A DNA stretch of 64,000 nucleotides from Typha latifolia (Eukaryota > Streptophyta > Magnoliopsida > Poales > Typhaceae): assembly GCA_019914945.1 (NCBI GenBank), contig CM034099.1:2728001-2792000 (forward strand), written 5' to 3'. The notes under the pieces were generated by a model. That model saw nothing but the letters and a program-made list of their open reading frames with translations, ran no database searches and was not told where the DNA came from. The position numbers were made by a program, and so were the translations under genes. Each line of letters opens with the position of its first letter. Position 1 is the first letter of the stretch. Shown one piece after another: positions 1 through 11,689 of the stretch.

Positions 1-1591
1 GTACAAGATGGTACAGGGACAGTTGGCTGTGCTGTTTGGAGCTGCCCTCCAAGGTACAATGACCATAGAATGATTTGGGGATCATCATCAACCATCAAGA
101 CTCACAGTTCTTCTGATACAAAACACACGTACTGTATCCACTATCATCAGATCACCTCAACCACAGTAGCAATTCAAGAAATTGGTCACAGACAAGAGTG
201 GTTGGCACTCAGCATTAGACTCCCCCACCTCCCCCATCACTCTCGTGAACCCCATTCAATTATCTCACTCTCCGAGATCTGCTACTCCATGCATCGAATT
301 CATTGGCACCACCGCCCAACCCAATTATTATTATACTAGCTATACTTCATCCATATATAGATAAATGGATGATGAGTAACATGGAATCACTTGATGCAGT
401 AAAATAGTATCTGGCTTCCCTGTAGATTGAATAAGAGAGACAGAATCGATCCAACTATTCAAACCTCTGAACAGTTATCTGCAGCCATTCAGAATCCAAT
501 CATGTGACACTTGTTAGAGTAACTGCTGCAATTCATAGTGGAGTAAAAAATTAAGAAAAAAAAGTGGAGGTTTTAACTTATCTACTATATATTCTCGATT
601 AATTTTTGTCCTTCCTGCTGTAGTCTCCTCCCAATCATTTACCAAACTACTATAATTTAAAAAAAAAAAAACTACTATAATTGTTATTACGTAAGTGCCA
701 CATTTTCAAAAAAAATGAAAATGATTCAATAAATTGCTTTGAGGCAATAATTTATATAATAATATATCTTAGGCAAAATTTTTATTGTAATAGAGCAATT
801 TACATTAATAAAAATTTACGTGACTGTAAATTATATTAAATAGTTTTCCGGCTATAGTAGAATAGTAATAAATTTTGGGAAGTGAAGTAGATTGGTCAAA
901 AACTCAAAAGAAAGTCTGTTGAATAAAATGTTCTTTAGTACTATAGAAACAAAAGGAACGCTACCCCTGCCTTCAAGTCTTAATGGGCCTTTCTTTTTTT
1001 AATCCTATTGTGGGCTTTATAGGCCTTTCTTTATTTACCTTATTGTGGGCTTTATGGGCCTTATTTTTATATGGACCGATTAATCCACGAACCACGTTGG
1101 GTCTCAATGCGGCCCAAGGCAGCTAGTCTACAAACCATCCATATATTCGAATAAGACTCCCACTTTTTCACGAACCCAGGTGATGGATTAAGGAATTGGG
1201 TTAAAACCAATCAAAACAGGCAAGTAAATAAGTTCCCGTATAAAGAGGAAGTAGTAGGATTAGTCAGGCCTTAATGCGCAGACTGGGCCATTTTGGGTCA
1301 GCCCATTTTAGCTCCATTGGCCCTTATTTTGTATCCCGAAATGGGTCCCTTGAAAGTGACTTTTCTGTATAGCGCACCTTGAAAGTGACTTTTGGTGAGC
1401 CATCCATCATGTAATCGAAATGTAGTACCAAACTACTAAAAATAAAAATAAAAATAAAAATTAAAACAATATTCCTTCGAACTCCATTATAAGACCACTC
1501 CACAAATCCTATTTCCTCTCCTTCTGAGATCTCTTTCTCTCTGTCGCAGTTCCCTCACCAATCATCTGAGCCATCCATTTAATTTACAGAG
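1..1591. other. Spacer and promoter upstream of the PADRE gene
   Basis: No complete gene is visible. The first 73 bases contain an open frame (positions 2-73, + strand, ending in TGA at 71-73) that could be the tail of a gene beginning outside the window; it is too short to identify. Bases 540-940 are AT-rich. Bases 980-1330 carry many TGGGCC/TGGGCT-type motifs on both strands, described separately. A pyrimidine-rich stretch (about 1509-1545) lies just before the ATG at 1592 and is probably 5' UTR. Confidence 0.6.
985..1330. promoter_or_regulatory. Cluster of TGGGCY (site II-like) motifs
   Basis: The block contains repeated TGGGCC, TGGGCT and reverse GGCCCA elements, including a near-duplicate GTGGGCTTTAT unit around 1010-1020 and 1046-1056. 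In plants, TGGGCY (site II, TCP-bound) elements are common in promoters of growth-related and housekeeping genes. The cluster lies 250-600 bp upstream of the PADRE gene start, so a regulatory role there is an inference. Confidence 0.4.
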
Positions 1592-1750
1592 ATGGGGAAT
1601 TGCCAAGCGGCGGAGGCAGCAACGGTGGTGATCCAACACCCCGGAGGCAAGATCGAGAGGGTATACTGGTCACTAAGCGCCCGCCACGTCATGGCCGCCA
1701 ACCCCGGCCACTACGTCGCTGTTATCATCACCGCCCCCTCCTCCTCCGGC

Positions 1751-1784
<34 letters not shown>

Positions 1785-2334
1785 GAAGCAATGCTCCTAC
1801 TAGCAACGCCCCGGTGAAGCATCTTAAGCTTCTCCGCCCGGACGACACCCTCCTCATCGGCCACGTCTATCGCCTCGTCAGCTTCGAAGGTCCGTTTAGC
1901 TTCTCTCTTCTCTTCCCTTTTTTCATATCTTATTCTCTTGCGTTTTGCTAAAATTAAAAATATATATATATATATTGTACGGCTGAGATTTCATCAGAGG
2001 TGCTGAAAGAGTTCGCATCAAAGAAGCACGTTAAGGTGAACCGTTTGGTCGTCAAGCAGCACAAGGAGAGCGAGAGAGATCGGATTCTCCAAGCAGAGAG
2101 GTCTCGTGGGACGGTATAAAAAACTATAAAACTATGAACCGTACTTGTAATTTACTTCCTTCTTTAGGGGCTATATTGATTAATAGCGTCATTAATTAAT
2201 AGGGTGAAGCAATGGAAGAGCGTGAGAAAGAAGTGGGGAGCAACGCCAACAACCAGTGCAGCAGAGCACCGCCACGCCCAGGTCAGTGGAAGCCAGCCTT
2301 GCAGAGCATTGCCGAAGGCGGCATTGGGAGTTAA
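1592..2334 (+). CDS. PADRE (DUF4228) domain protein, three exons
   Basis: Exons 1592-1889, 1998-2113 and 2203-2334 join in frame to encode 181 residues. The N-terminus (MGNCQ) followed by a beta-rich segment with IQHPGGKIERVYW matches the plant PADRE/DUF4228 family, as do the YRLVSFE-EVLKEF junction and the basic ASKKHVK stretch after it. PADRE proteins are small, stress- and pathogen-responsive plant proteins of unknown biochemistry. Gly2 and Cys4 make N-myristoylation and palmitoylation plausible, as in many family members, so a membrane location is inferred. An odd feature is a run of 11 Asn (codons from about 1751) encoded by an AAC microsatellite in the disordered loop. The exon 2 acceptor at 1996-1997 was preferred over the AG at 1986-1987 because it restores the conserved FEEVLKEF. 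The C-terminal part is polar and probably disordered. Confidence 0.88.
1751..1785 (+). repeat. AAC microsatellite coding poly-Asn
   Basis: About eleven AAC triplets in a row inside exon 1 of the PADRE gene, read as Asn. Triplet slippage would change tract length without breaking the frame. Confidence 0.9.
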
Positions 2335-5300
2335 TATAAAGCCCCAACCCAAAAAGAGACTCAACATCTACTTCGACATGTAGAGGGGTTTAATTTCTTT
2401 TTCCAGATGTGTTAGCATGTTTTTATTATAGCGCAAATAGATGTGTATAAAGGAGGAGGAGGGGGTGAAAAAAAGAAAGGGTTCGAACTTTGTGACATGT
2501 TGGTGACTGCAGCACGGCAATTAAAAGTGATGGATTTGGAGGCTCATTGTCGTTTACTGGGTGGGAATTATTAGTCGGGGGGAATGAGGAGCGTACGATT
2601 AGGTCCACATGGGGGAATCTCCTGGCCTTGGAGATAAAGGAGTCGGGATTGCGTTGGAGGATGTGGAAAAAGTAATTGAAAAAAAAAGTATCAAGACGAT
2701 GGATGACTCGTGTGAGTGATGGCTTGATTTGATGATGACTCGTAACGTGCTTTTGGAGGGCTACTGCCACTTCTTTGTTTTTTTTTTTCTTCAACTTTTT
2801 AGTGGTCAATGGCTAGGCTTGGCTGACGTGGATATATACATAGGCAACTAGGCCTCGCATTATTACAATTAGGAAAGGCGACCATTTGATGGTATCGTTC
2901 TTGGGCCTACCATTGCTCAATTTGGGCCCAAATGATAGGCCCACAGTTGACTTACTATTGGAAATTGGGTCCGGTTCGTGTCAAAGCACCACAAGAACTT
3001 CATCAATTTATTAAATTGGTTGGGATATTAAATACAAATATATTCTATTTATTCAACAGGTTATACAGATCATAAAGATGTGTTTTTCGATTTATATTAA
3101 TTATTTGGATTATAAAATGAGTTATAAATACGAATTAGGCCGGCTGAGGTAACGCACAACAACAGTTATCATTTAATAATTGGTTTAGACAAGTTAAATC
3201 AGTTTATGATTTGAACCTAGTTATAGTAAAATTCAAAGAGTCAGCCAAAAAATGTTACCGGGGGTTGGGGCATATTTCATCTTTATTTATGGTGACTAGG
3301 GATGTAATTAGATTTAAATTATTTGATACTGAATCCGTTATTAATCGGACTAATTCAAAGATGGATTTTAATTTTTTGATCTATATAATAAATGGGTAGG
3401 ATTCAGAATGTTCGATCTAACTGGATTTGAATCGGATTGGGAGTGAATATTCGTTGGAGCTCAGATAGATATATAGGATGTGTGTGCGTTTTATGTCAGT
3501 AGGCAATTGATATGCAACCTAATACTTAAATTATGTAAATAGAAGCCTTGGATTATTCTAGTTCTTATGTTAGCTTGTGTCATTTTAGGTGAGATGATTA
3601 ATGTATTGTGCTCTAATTTTTGCTATTTAACTATTATAATTGAGTGCCAAATTTGTGAATCCTTGCTTTCGAACGAGATTATTATATATTTTTATATTTC
3701 ATAGTACAGTGGTTATTCGTGAATTATATAAATTTGATTAAACTTTATTTTGATTTGAGTCCGACATGATCCAGTAATATATGGATTGGGGAGATGGATA
3801 TTGCAATTATCTATCCATTTAAAATTTGATTCAAGTTTAAATCCGACAAAATTAAATAGATATAAATCCAATATTTATTCATATTTAACCGAATTCAATT
3901 TTGTTACAACCCAAACGATGATTTGCCATGAACTCTAATTCTATTGTTAATTGTTGGATTCAGTTATGTTACAAAAAATGTGCTTGTTATTTTGTTCCAA
4001 GATGTCGTATTTCCCCCCTCACATTCAAGGGTCTGAGTTCTTGAATTGTACGAATTTACAGCTTATACAATTGTGGAAGAATAATCCATAAATATTCATA
4101 CATTTTTGAAAAAGATGAAAACTAGAGCGATCGGATCGATGACATCATGATACGTTGTTGGTATTCATATTTGTTCAGATTCAGACTCTATTTGCGATAA
4201 TACTGTAATTTAATCTAAGAGAGTGATTGAAGCTGATTATAATTCTTAATTTGTTTCTTATTCTAGTTACTTAAAGAATTTTTAAGACTTATATCTTAGG
4301 AAAAATGTATGGAATGATGAATTGAGTAAGGCTAGTCTTTTGATCTTCTCGTTATCTCTCTCATCTCGGACTCCTCTCTCCACACCCCTCTCAACCCTAG
4401 TCATCCATTTCTATCGCACAACTTTCTTCCTTGCTTTAAGTAGGTCTATCAAGCTTGGGTGCACACCGCTAGTCCAGATTCAAGGTAACTTGGTCTCTTG
4501 CCCCTTGTTTCACACCCCTCCTAGAACCTAGTCTCCCTTGTGGTTCTTCTCTTTTATTATCTCACCTCTTCTTTTCTTCCTCGTTTTTTTTTTCCCTTTC
4601 TCTTGTCTCCTTTTGCTCTCCTTTTCCATTCTTCTCTCCTTAATCCAACTTCATCGATGGACTTGAACTTCTTCCCATCGTCTACTCGGCTCAATACGCC
4701 AAGGACTCTAACCTACGTCACCCCGTTCTTGTTCCACTCATCTGGCCATTTTGAAGTGTTGAGGGCTTTGAGCCACACGCAACCCTAACAGTAGAGTTTC
4801 CTCAGCTGATCAAATACGAAAAGTAGTAGTTGGTTGGGTCAAAAGACAATCTCCAATAATAATATCCCATTATTAGGAGCTTCTCGAATGTTTGAATTGC
4901 TTTTAATTTGATTCGTTGAATTCCCCGGATCATATTTTGCGTGGATGATTCCTTCATGTCATGCCTCCTAATAAGACAACTAAACTTAGCCACCGAAACA
5001 AACCAAGCACCTTCCCTAGTTCAATCCCTAATTATATTCATTCATTAATATGTAAACATTGAATGGTGCATAACTCTCACCTACCTTCAATAATGTTGTC
5101 CAGTTATTATTTTTCTTCGCATGTTCCTTTTTAGGTACTACTACTATACGAGTATTACTCTCTTAAATCCAGAGAATCTTTTTTTTTTTTTTTTTTTTTT
5201 TGTGTGGAAAAATATTACAAATAAAGATGTTTTTTTTGCAGCTGCCCATGTGATTGTAGCTCCTTTAGCTTTTATTTTAAATACTATTTCCTTTTTCCCT

Positions 5301-6183
5301 CCAACTGATAATAATTACGTGACTGTATGCATGTGGACTTCCCAGAAAACATGTGCCATGTTGTCATAACAAAAGATGCATCATATCTACATGAAGCATA
5401 CTATCACACACTTTTAATTTTCCAACGCCAAGAGGCTAAGCCAAGTTAACACTTTGTAACCATAAGTAGTGAATAAACTTGGGAAGTATTTGATGAAAGT
5501 GAGTAATTATTATAATTAATAAGAGTGTAATTTTAGAAGAGTAAAGAACTAAATTTTTACTTTTATAGTTTCTTTTTTCTTCTCTTTCTACTTTAGTACA
5601 ACCTTAAAGAAAGAAAGAAAATAATATCCATTAGCAGTAAAAAAAAATGTTAGTGGTTGGTAACCTGCTTCTATCACCAGATGACTAATAAGTGGTGCCC
5701 ACATGGATGGTGAAGAGAAAGATGCAAATAAAGTTGGCCCATCCATTAAGGTGCAGATAGTTCCCCAGTTGCCCTCAACAAAGCAAATGATGCACGAGAA
5801 AACTTTAAAGTTAAAAATAGATATATATATATATATATATATATATCCCATTTACTAATAGGAAATACTACATGTAAGTATTACATTGACTAGCATATAA
5901 TTATATGATATATAGTTGAACGTTTAATTTCCGAAGAATAAGATGAAGTCCTATTCCTTCCTTAGCCCAGAAGTATTACATGCCTTGATGCATACTCTTA
6001 TTTTATTCCACCCCACTACGAGTCTACGATACCATACCAAGCCATGTATACGGTATTCACGCGTTTTCCGCTACCAAGAATAGTTTATTCCTCTCCAATA
6101 ATAAGACTTCATATCCTCCCCCAACCACCACTATTCTAATTCTATTCCTCGTCGCCTGGAGATCTCTTGCCGAGGAGGACACC
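2335..6183. other. Long AT-rich spacer, no gene recognised
   Basis: The 3' UTR of the PADRE gene probably occupies the first few hundred bases. Bases 3200-3900 hold degenerate AT-rich sequence that looks like old repeat debris. A pyrimidine-rich block at 4340-4760 has open frames but nothing resembling a known protein. A poly-T run lies at 5179-5201 and an AT microsatellite at 5821-5846. The last 150 bases are promoter and 5' UTR of the CYSTM gene. Confidence 0.6.
5821..5846. repeat. (AT)13 microsatellite
   Basis: Uninterrupted AT dinucleotide run in the spacer upstream of the CYSTM gene. Confidence 0.95.
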
Positions 6184-7106
6184 ATGAGCTACTACAACCA
6201 GCAGCAGCCCCCCGTCGGCGTCCCGCCGCCCCAAGGTAGTGGATCTTATTGTTATTTGTTCTATTCTAGGGGTTGTGTTTTTTTTTTTTGGTGGGGGGCG
6301 GGGGGTAGGGGGTGGATTCTAGGGTTCGTTGTAATAGCCTCAAGTTGTTTGTTCTTGGATGGATAGGTTATCCATCGGAGGGATACGGGAAGGACGCTTA
6401 TCCGCCTCCCGGTTATCCACCCCAGGGATATGCGCAGGGATATCCGCCACCGCAGGCCTACCCGCCGCAGGGGTACCCTCCGCCGTACGCCCAGCAGCCG
6501 CCGCGGCAGCAGAGCTCCGGGCCTTCCTTCATGGAGGGATGGTATGATCTCTCTCTCTCTCTCTCTCTCTCTCCCCCAAATCGATCGCGCGAGATCGGAG
6601 GTTGGAGATGTCCTCCACGGCGACCTGGCGGACGCCAGCTCATGATGGCGGAACACCGTCTCGCTCCTCGATGTCCCTAAGGTGCCTCTCTCGACCCGAT
6701 CTCCGGCGGCGCACGATAGCGGGTCCCGGTGCCGTGTGCCGTGGGCAGTGTCGTTCGGATTGGCCCGTGGTAGTGCTTTCTATGCTATCGTGCGCGCGGG
6801 TCGACCAACTTGGCACCTTCTGAGGCGGTTGATGCGACGTGTTTGCCAGTCTTTGGAAAATGCTCCTGTAGTTCCCAAAATGCCCCTATCTTTAGCGCGA
6901 TATTACGTTCTCGTCTCGTTAATTAATTAAATTTTTTTTAGAAATATCGTTAATTAATTATTGTTAAGATTAACTTATCTTGACCATCGTCCAAAGTATA
7001 ATTAGTCGCACCACCGTCGAAGTCTCACTCATTTGTTTTCTTTCTATTATTTTAATTCAGCCTGGCCGCCCTTTGCTGCTGTTGCCTATTGGATGCCTGC
7101 TTTTAA
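6184..7106 (+). CDS. CYSTM cysteine-rich transmembrane tail-anchored peptide, three exons
   Basis: Exons 6184-6235, 6367-6541 and 7061-7106 encode 90 residues. The N-terminal two thirds is a Pro/Tyr/Gln/Gly-rich low-complexity region with repeated YPPPQ/GYPPQG units. The last exon supplies the hydrophobic Cys-rich tail (GCLAALCCCCLLDACF), the hallmark CYSTM module that inserts in membranes. CYSTM proteins are small stress-associated proteins in plants and other eukaryotes, thought to act at the plasma membrane and to influence redox or metal responses. The small first and last exons match the usual intron layout of the family. Both introns have GT-AG ends. A CT microsatellite begins seven bases after the second donor. 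Confidence 0.9.
6549..6573 (+). repeat. (CT)n microsatellite in CYSTM intron 2
   Basis: A run of CT dinucleotides a few bases downstream of the intron 2 donor (GT at 6542-6543). Confidence 0.9.
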
Positions 7107-9287
7107 GTTCGAGCTCATAATGCATGGAGTCGAGAGGAGGATGAAGGTGATAGCATGATACCAAGTTGGGTTTCTTCATACGAGATGATAAATATAAAAA
7201 ATGTAGCCGAATTTCCTTCCAAAGATTTCTTTTTAATTAGATTTCTCTAGTTTGATGTTGCCATTATCTCGGTAGTTAAGAGAAAGCCATATGGTTTGTA
7301 TTTCGTAATTGCTTGTGATTGGGGACGCATGGATGTTGAGCTGTTTACGATAAATAAACAAGTTGGTTTGTGGTTATAAATTAATATCCATTATTCTGGT
7401 TTGTCTAGGATAGTGCAGTAGTTGTTGGCTATTATTAAAATAAAATTCCCATGTAGAAGTATTTGTTTGACAATTGTTGGCATTCATCTGACCAAAATTT
7501 AGTCATTGTGACTATATAAGTTTGCAGCCACATGATGCAGAGGTCATTCTAAATCCTACATAGAATTTCGTAGTTATTCTTTTGCAGCGAAATTTATTCA
7601 ATTGTTGAAAAGTATTTGTGACTTTTTATTATTCTGAGATGCCCAAAGACAAAGGGGTGTAATCTTGCCTTTTCTTCATTCGCAAAAGTGACAAGGTTTA
7701 CTGATTAATTTGCTGTCAAGAATCTTGCTTTAGCCTTGTTCCTTATCCTTTCGTTTAGGAAATTGGTTGCTACCCAAAGGTAGATCCAAAAGGGCTACAG
7801 CACAGAACTGCAGCTTTGATGCTAGTTTTCGCAGCAGTTGGGTTGTCACCGTATAATATATTGAAGTGCTTAGATGGACAAAAGTTGTTTAGGTAAGCTG
7901 GGAATTTATGTATGTCTTTTTCTTAGTTGTCGACATGGTTCATACTTGATAGGAGCATGCACTAGGGGAAGTACTTATTGCTTGGCTTTAAAGAGCATGT
8001 TGTCTTCGCATAGTTTTCTAATGAGTTGTTGGGAATGAAGTAGCCAAGTAAAATAGCATTGACATAACTGTTAAACAATTTATATCCAACACAAAATCTT
8101 GAGATAAAAAATGTCTGAATAGTGTTTTTCAGTTTTACATATCGTGGATACTTATTTTTTTTCCCTTCTCTTTCCTGATGACGTGATTAAATTTCTAATT
8201 AGTAAACTGAGTTGATAAATTTAGATTTTATGCCATTTTTATGTAGATCAACAATCTATCTTTTGTAGTGCTTTGACTCAGTTTAACTATTTTATATCTC
8301 TCGCCCTCCTAGCAGCACCAATTGTTAAATAATCATCTAACTCTTAACTACTCTTTCCTTCTCTGAAATAAAAGATAAGACGGTTTGTTCGAGCTCTTAA
8401 AATTAATGGACTATAACATTTAAGAAGTTTTGAATAATTGAAAATTAAGATGCCATTAAAATAAATTTGAGTTTTATATAAAAGATAATAATAGTTCATA
8501 CAGTCCAAGTGTACCCTAATAAGTTTTCATTTAACACCATACATACGCATACAATATATATACCTGTTAGTATCTCTAATAGGCCTAAACCTCAACTATA
8601 TCAACTTTTTCCCTATGTAATTTAGCACATAACTCCAAAGAACAGACATGACGTGGGAACGACAGATAGCCTATTTGACAAAAGGCAGGAGGTAATTTGC
8701 AAATATTCGTAAGACAGGTGGCTTGCCCTAACGGCCTCGGTGACGACATGCGAATAGAACTCCAAAGGGCAATAACAAAAGGGAAGTGACACGAACTCGA
8801 GAGGGGTTTAAAATGCATTAGCTGTATCACAAATCACACTGCACTTCCCTACTCGCTTCCCGACACCCATCGCTTGGCAACAAAGAATCGCCACCCGCCA
8901 ACGAGATCTCCATGCCCTCCTCTTCCTCCACACACCACTCGTTCACATCGCCACATCTCACATAACATTCATTTCTTTCTCAAAAAGAAAAAGGGGGAAG
9001 GAAAAAAAAAAACATTAATCCCCTTCATTTCTCTCTCTTACGATAAGGCATGCATGTGTAGGCCCGCATGTCACTCCCAACCGCCACCTGTCCAATTCTT
9101 ATTAGCTCTTCCCACATAAAGCCCCGGATTCGCAAGTTAGATGTCATGCACTCCCTGAACCAGTAACCGCACTCCTCCTCCACGCCACCATCATAACCAG
9201 AACCAAAGGGAAAAAAGGAAAAAGTGAAAAAAAGAAAAAAAAACCCAAGAGCCTCCTATTCTCCTATCCCGTCATAACCTCTCAGCC

Positions 9288-9345
9288 TACGTGTCTTCCC
9301 CCACTAAACTACCTCTCCACGTACCCAACCTTGCTCCCACGTGTC
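9288..9345. promoter_or_regulatory. Two ACGTGTC (ABRE/G-box type) elements
   Basis: TACGTGTC at 9288-9295 and CACGTGTC at 9338-9345 lie 200-260 bp upstream of the ATG at 9548. ACGTGTC is the core bound by ABRE-type bZIP factors in plants. Abscisic-acid or stress control of the downstream gene is an inference. Confidence 0.4.
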
Positions 9346-9468
9346 AGTGCCTCTCCCACTTCGTCTCCTCATCTTGCCTTGCTCCCATTGGTTTCTATCC
9401 ATGTTTAAAACCCCACCCAGTTCCCTTCCCTTCCCTTTCACCACCACAGCAAAAGACTCCTTTTTTTT

Positions 9469-9476
9469 TTATATAG
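9469..9476 (+). promoter_or_regulatory. Probable TATA box
   Basis: TTATATAG preceded by a T-run and followed by pyrimidine-rich TCCTCTC sequence that could contain the transcription start; it is 72 bp before the ATG at 9548. Confidence 0.5.
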
Positions 9477-9547
9477 TCCTCTCATAGTCCTCTCTCCTCT
9501 CACTATCATAGGAGGGAAGGGAAGCTATATTGGCTTTAGGGCAAGCC

Positions 9548-10489
9548 ATGTTTCATCAATCTGTGGACGTGGCCAAGACCCATGAGATCATGGCCAGGTT
9601 CCGGCCCATCGCTCCCAAGCCGGCCCTGCCCATGACTCCTGTCCCCGACGGCCCAGTCAACAAGCCATGCGGCATGGCGCTCCACTTGCGGAGCCGCCCG
9701 TGCCGGGCACGCAAGCGTGGCCGGCCAAGCTTGGCCACCATGCCGTTGGCTAAGCGGCAGAAGTCTTTCTTGCCATTTATTGCTTCCACCTCCACCGACG
9801 CCGTCGCCACCGTGGCCACCGCCCATCCAGGCCTCTTGACCCGTGGCTTGCCTCCCTTGGGCTCCAATTTAGGACCAATCCAGGAGAAGCCCACAACAGG
9901 TGGGTGCTCCAAGGACTTACTGACCCTCTCGCTCCTCCCCGCCGCCGAGGAAAGAGATATCCCCGTCGAGAAGAACCTCCTTCAGAAGCTGCAGGAGCCC
10001 AAAATCATCGTGCCTCAGCCCCTTCGGCCCGTCGGCTCAAGCATTAGCGTCGGCAGCATCGCCACTAACACCGGCTCCGCACCTCTGATGCTAGTCTCCA
10101 AGAGGCCGGAGGAGGTCGAGGAGGAGATTGAGTCCGACACCCTCCCCGCAGTTGTCTCCGACTCCCGAAACCGCGTCCGGATGGCCAATTCCGCCTACAA
10201 GGAGATGGTGGGGCAGCCCGAATGCATGTGGCTCGACTACATGGTTGGCACGAAGGCGGCGACGAGGAGAATTGGCGGCGAGGTGATGCTGGACGTGCCG
10301 GAGTCGTCGGTTCCGGCATCTTCCAATGGGTTCTCATGCAAGGTGAAGATAGAGTGGGCATGCAACGGGAGGAGGGCCATCATCACTGCACCATGCCAAG
10401 TGAGTAGACTCTACTGTGAAGCCAAGGACTACCTCTTCACCTGGAGGTTTCACACCAATGAGGCTTCTGTCACCTACTGCAAAGCATGA
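9548..10489 (+). CDS. DUF7950-type plant protein, single exon
   Basis: Encodes 313 residues without introns. The frame is open back to a TTG at 9530, but the first ATG is at 9548 and is used here. The signature RFRPIAPKP at residues 17-25 and the C-terminal domain beginning near residue 208 (NRVRMANSAYKEMV) fit the plant DUF7950 family as I remember it; molecular function is unknown. Residues 53-61 (RARKRGRPS) hold an RGRP core like an AT-hook, and AKRQK follows, so nuclear location and weak DNA binding are possible. The middle is Pro/Ser/Glu-rich and probably disordered. The exon is much richer in GC than its flanks. Family assignment is moderately sure; function is not known. Confidence 0.75.
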   Translation: MFHQSVDVAKTHEIMARFRPIAPKPALPMTPVPDGPVNKPCGMALHLRSRPCRARKRGRPSLATMPLAKRQKSFLPFIASTSTDAVATVATAHPGLLTRGLPPLGSNLGPIQEKPTTGGCSKDLLTLSLLPAAEERDIPVEKNLLQKLQEPKIIVPQPLRPVGSSISVGSIATNTGSAPLMLVSKRPEEVEEEIESDTLPAVVSDSRNRVRMANSAYKEMVGQPECMWLDYMVGTKAATRRIGGEVMLDVPESSVPASSNGFSCKVKIEWACNGRRAIITAPCQVSRLYCEAKDYLFTWRFHTNEASVTYCKA

Positions 10490-11050
10490 AACAACTCTTC
10501 TCCTTCTTCTTCCTCCTCTTCCTCCTGTACTTGCACCTTTTGTGTTCTCCCCTACCCCCTGGTGTAGATAATATGAGCAAGATGTAGTGTTAGAAATGAT
10601 ATTAGTATATAGTATACTAAAAAAATCAGTTCAATTATATTTTGTCAAACACAAGACTGGCTGATTGCATGCACGCTCGCATACAAAGATGGAAAAGTCT
10701 CAATAAAAAGAAAAAAAATGAGGTTCATTTCGTGACATGGCATTTCCTCGCAATCCAGAGTACGAACTGACGGGAATGGTTTAAGTTTCCCGTCTTCACA
10801 TGGGGTTCATTGCTTGAAATTGTCTGCATAAGCCTTTGACCTCTAGTGCTAGAAAATCTTCAGTATAGAAGTGAGAGGAATATGTAAATTGCAGTGAAAT
10901 CCACTCAAGTAAGAATGAAACTATTACAACTCAACTGCACATATAAATGTTAGAAATATAAAATATAAAATCCACCGGTTTCAAATTGTAATCATTTAAG
11001 AGTAGTTGTGAATTAGAAGAGCAGAAGTATTGAATTCAAATCCACTTAAT

Positions 11051-11071
11051 TATATATATATATATATATAT
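11051..11071. repeat. (TA)n microsatellite
   Basis: Uninterrupted TA run in AT-rich spacer. Confidence 0.9.
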
Positions 11072-11689
11072 CCGTTTAAATTAAGTATCAAAATGAGGGG
11101 TGTTAGAAGAAGTTTACCTCATATGTCAAAGAAAGTGTTAAAGAGTATATAATATACGAACGTATTAAAATATAAAATATAAAAATTATTATTGTCTAAC
11201 AATTTAAAATTCAAAATAATTAATAAATTAATAATAAATAAATATTATCTTGACGAAATTGAACTATGGCATTACTTAAATTCACAGTGTGCTTGCGGAA
11301 ATACTGAGAAATGATAATCTACATTTTCTGGTTCTTTTACAATTCAGAGGTGAATAAGAATGAATTATCTCTAAGATTAAACCATAAAATAAAAGGTAAT
11401 GTGAAAATGTATCGATGATTTCTTATCACTTTTCAGTTGGCCTAAGCATTAAACCAATCATCTACCAGGTAATTTAAAAGAGAGTACAAGCTGGGGGGAA
11501 GTGCATTAATAAATACCTGGTAGAAAAGCTAACACACCTTGGACTTGAGTTCGATTAATGTGGAACGCATGAAGAAACCATCCAAATCAGTAAACAATCT
11601 TTTTGTCTTCATCCATCTGCTACCAGCCAAATATATGTCCCCGATAAGATAAGATAAAGATTGTAGATAAGTTCGAGGTAAGAATTGGA

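Larger units (their letters stand above)
7107..9547. other. Spacer between CYSTM and the DUF7950-type gene
   Basis: The first part is probably CYSTM 3' UTR. Bases 7200-8850 show no conserved frame. Bases 8850-9530 are C/T-rich with A-rich islands and form the promoter and 5' UTR of the next gene. Confidence 0.55.

Noticed and set aside
2475..2500. GGTTCGAACT resembling a tRNA B box
   Set aside because: No A box or cloverleaf can be drawn around it.
2164..2809. Minus-strand frames behind the PADRE gene
   Set aside because: The first is antisense to PADRE exon 3; the second is in low-complexity 3' sequence and shows no family signature.
4322..4788. Two pyrimidine-rich open frames
   Set aside because: Ser/Leu/Phe/Pro-rich translations of low-complexity sequence, with no homology recognised and no splice structure.
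9530..9547. TTG start upstream of the DUF7950-type gene
   Set aside because: Plant translation starts at ATG; the first ATG in frame is at 9548.
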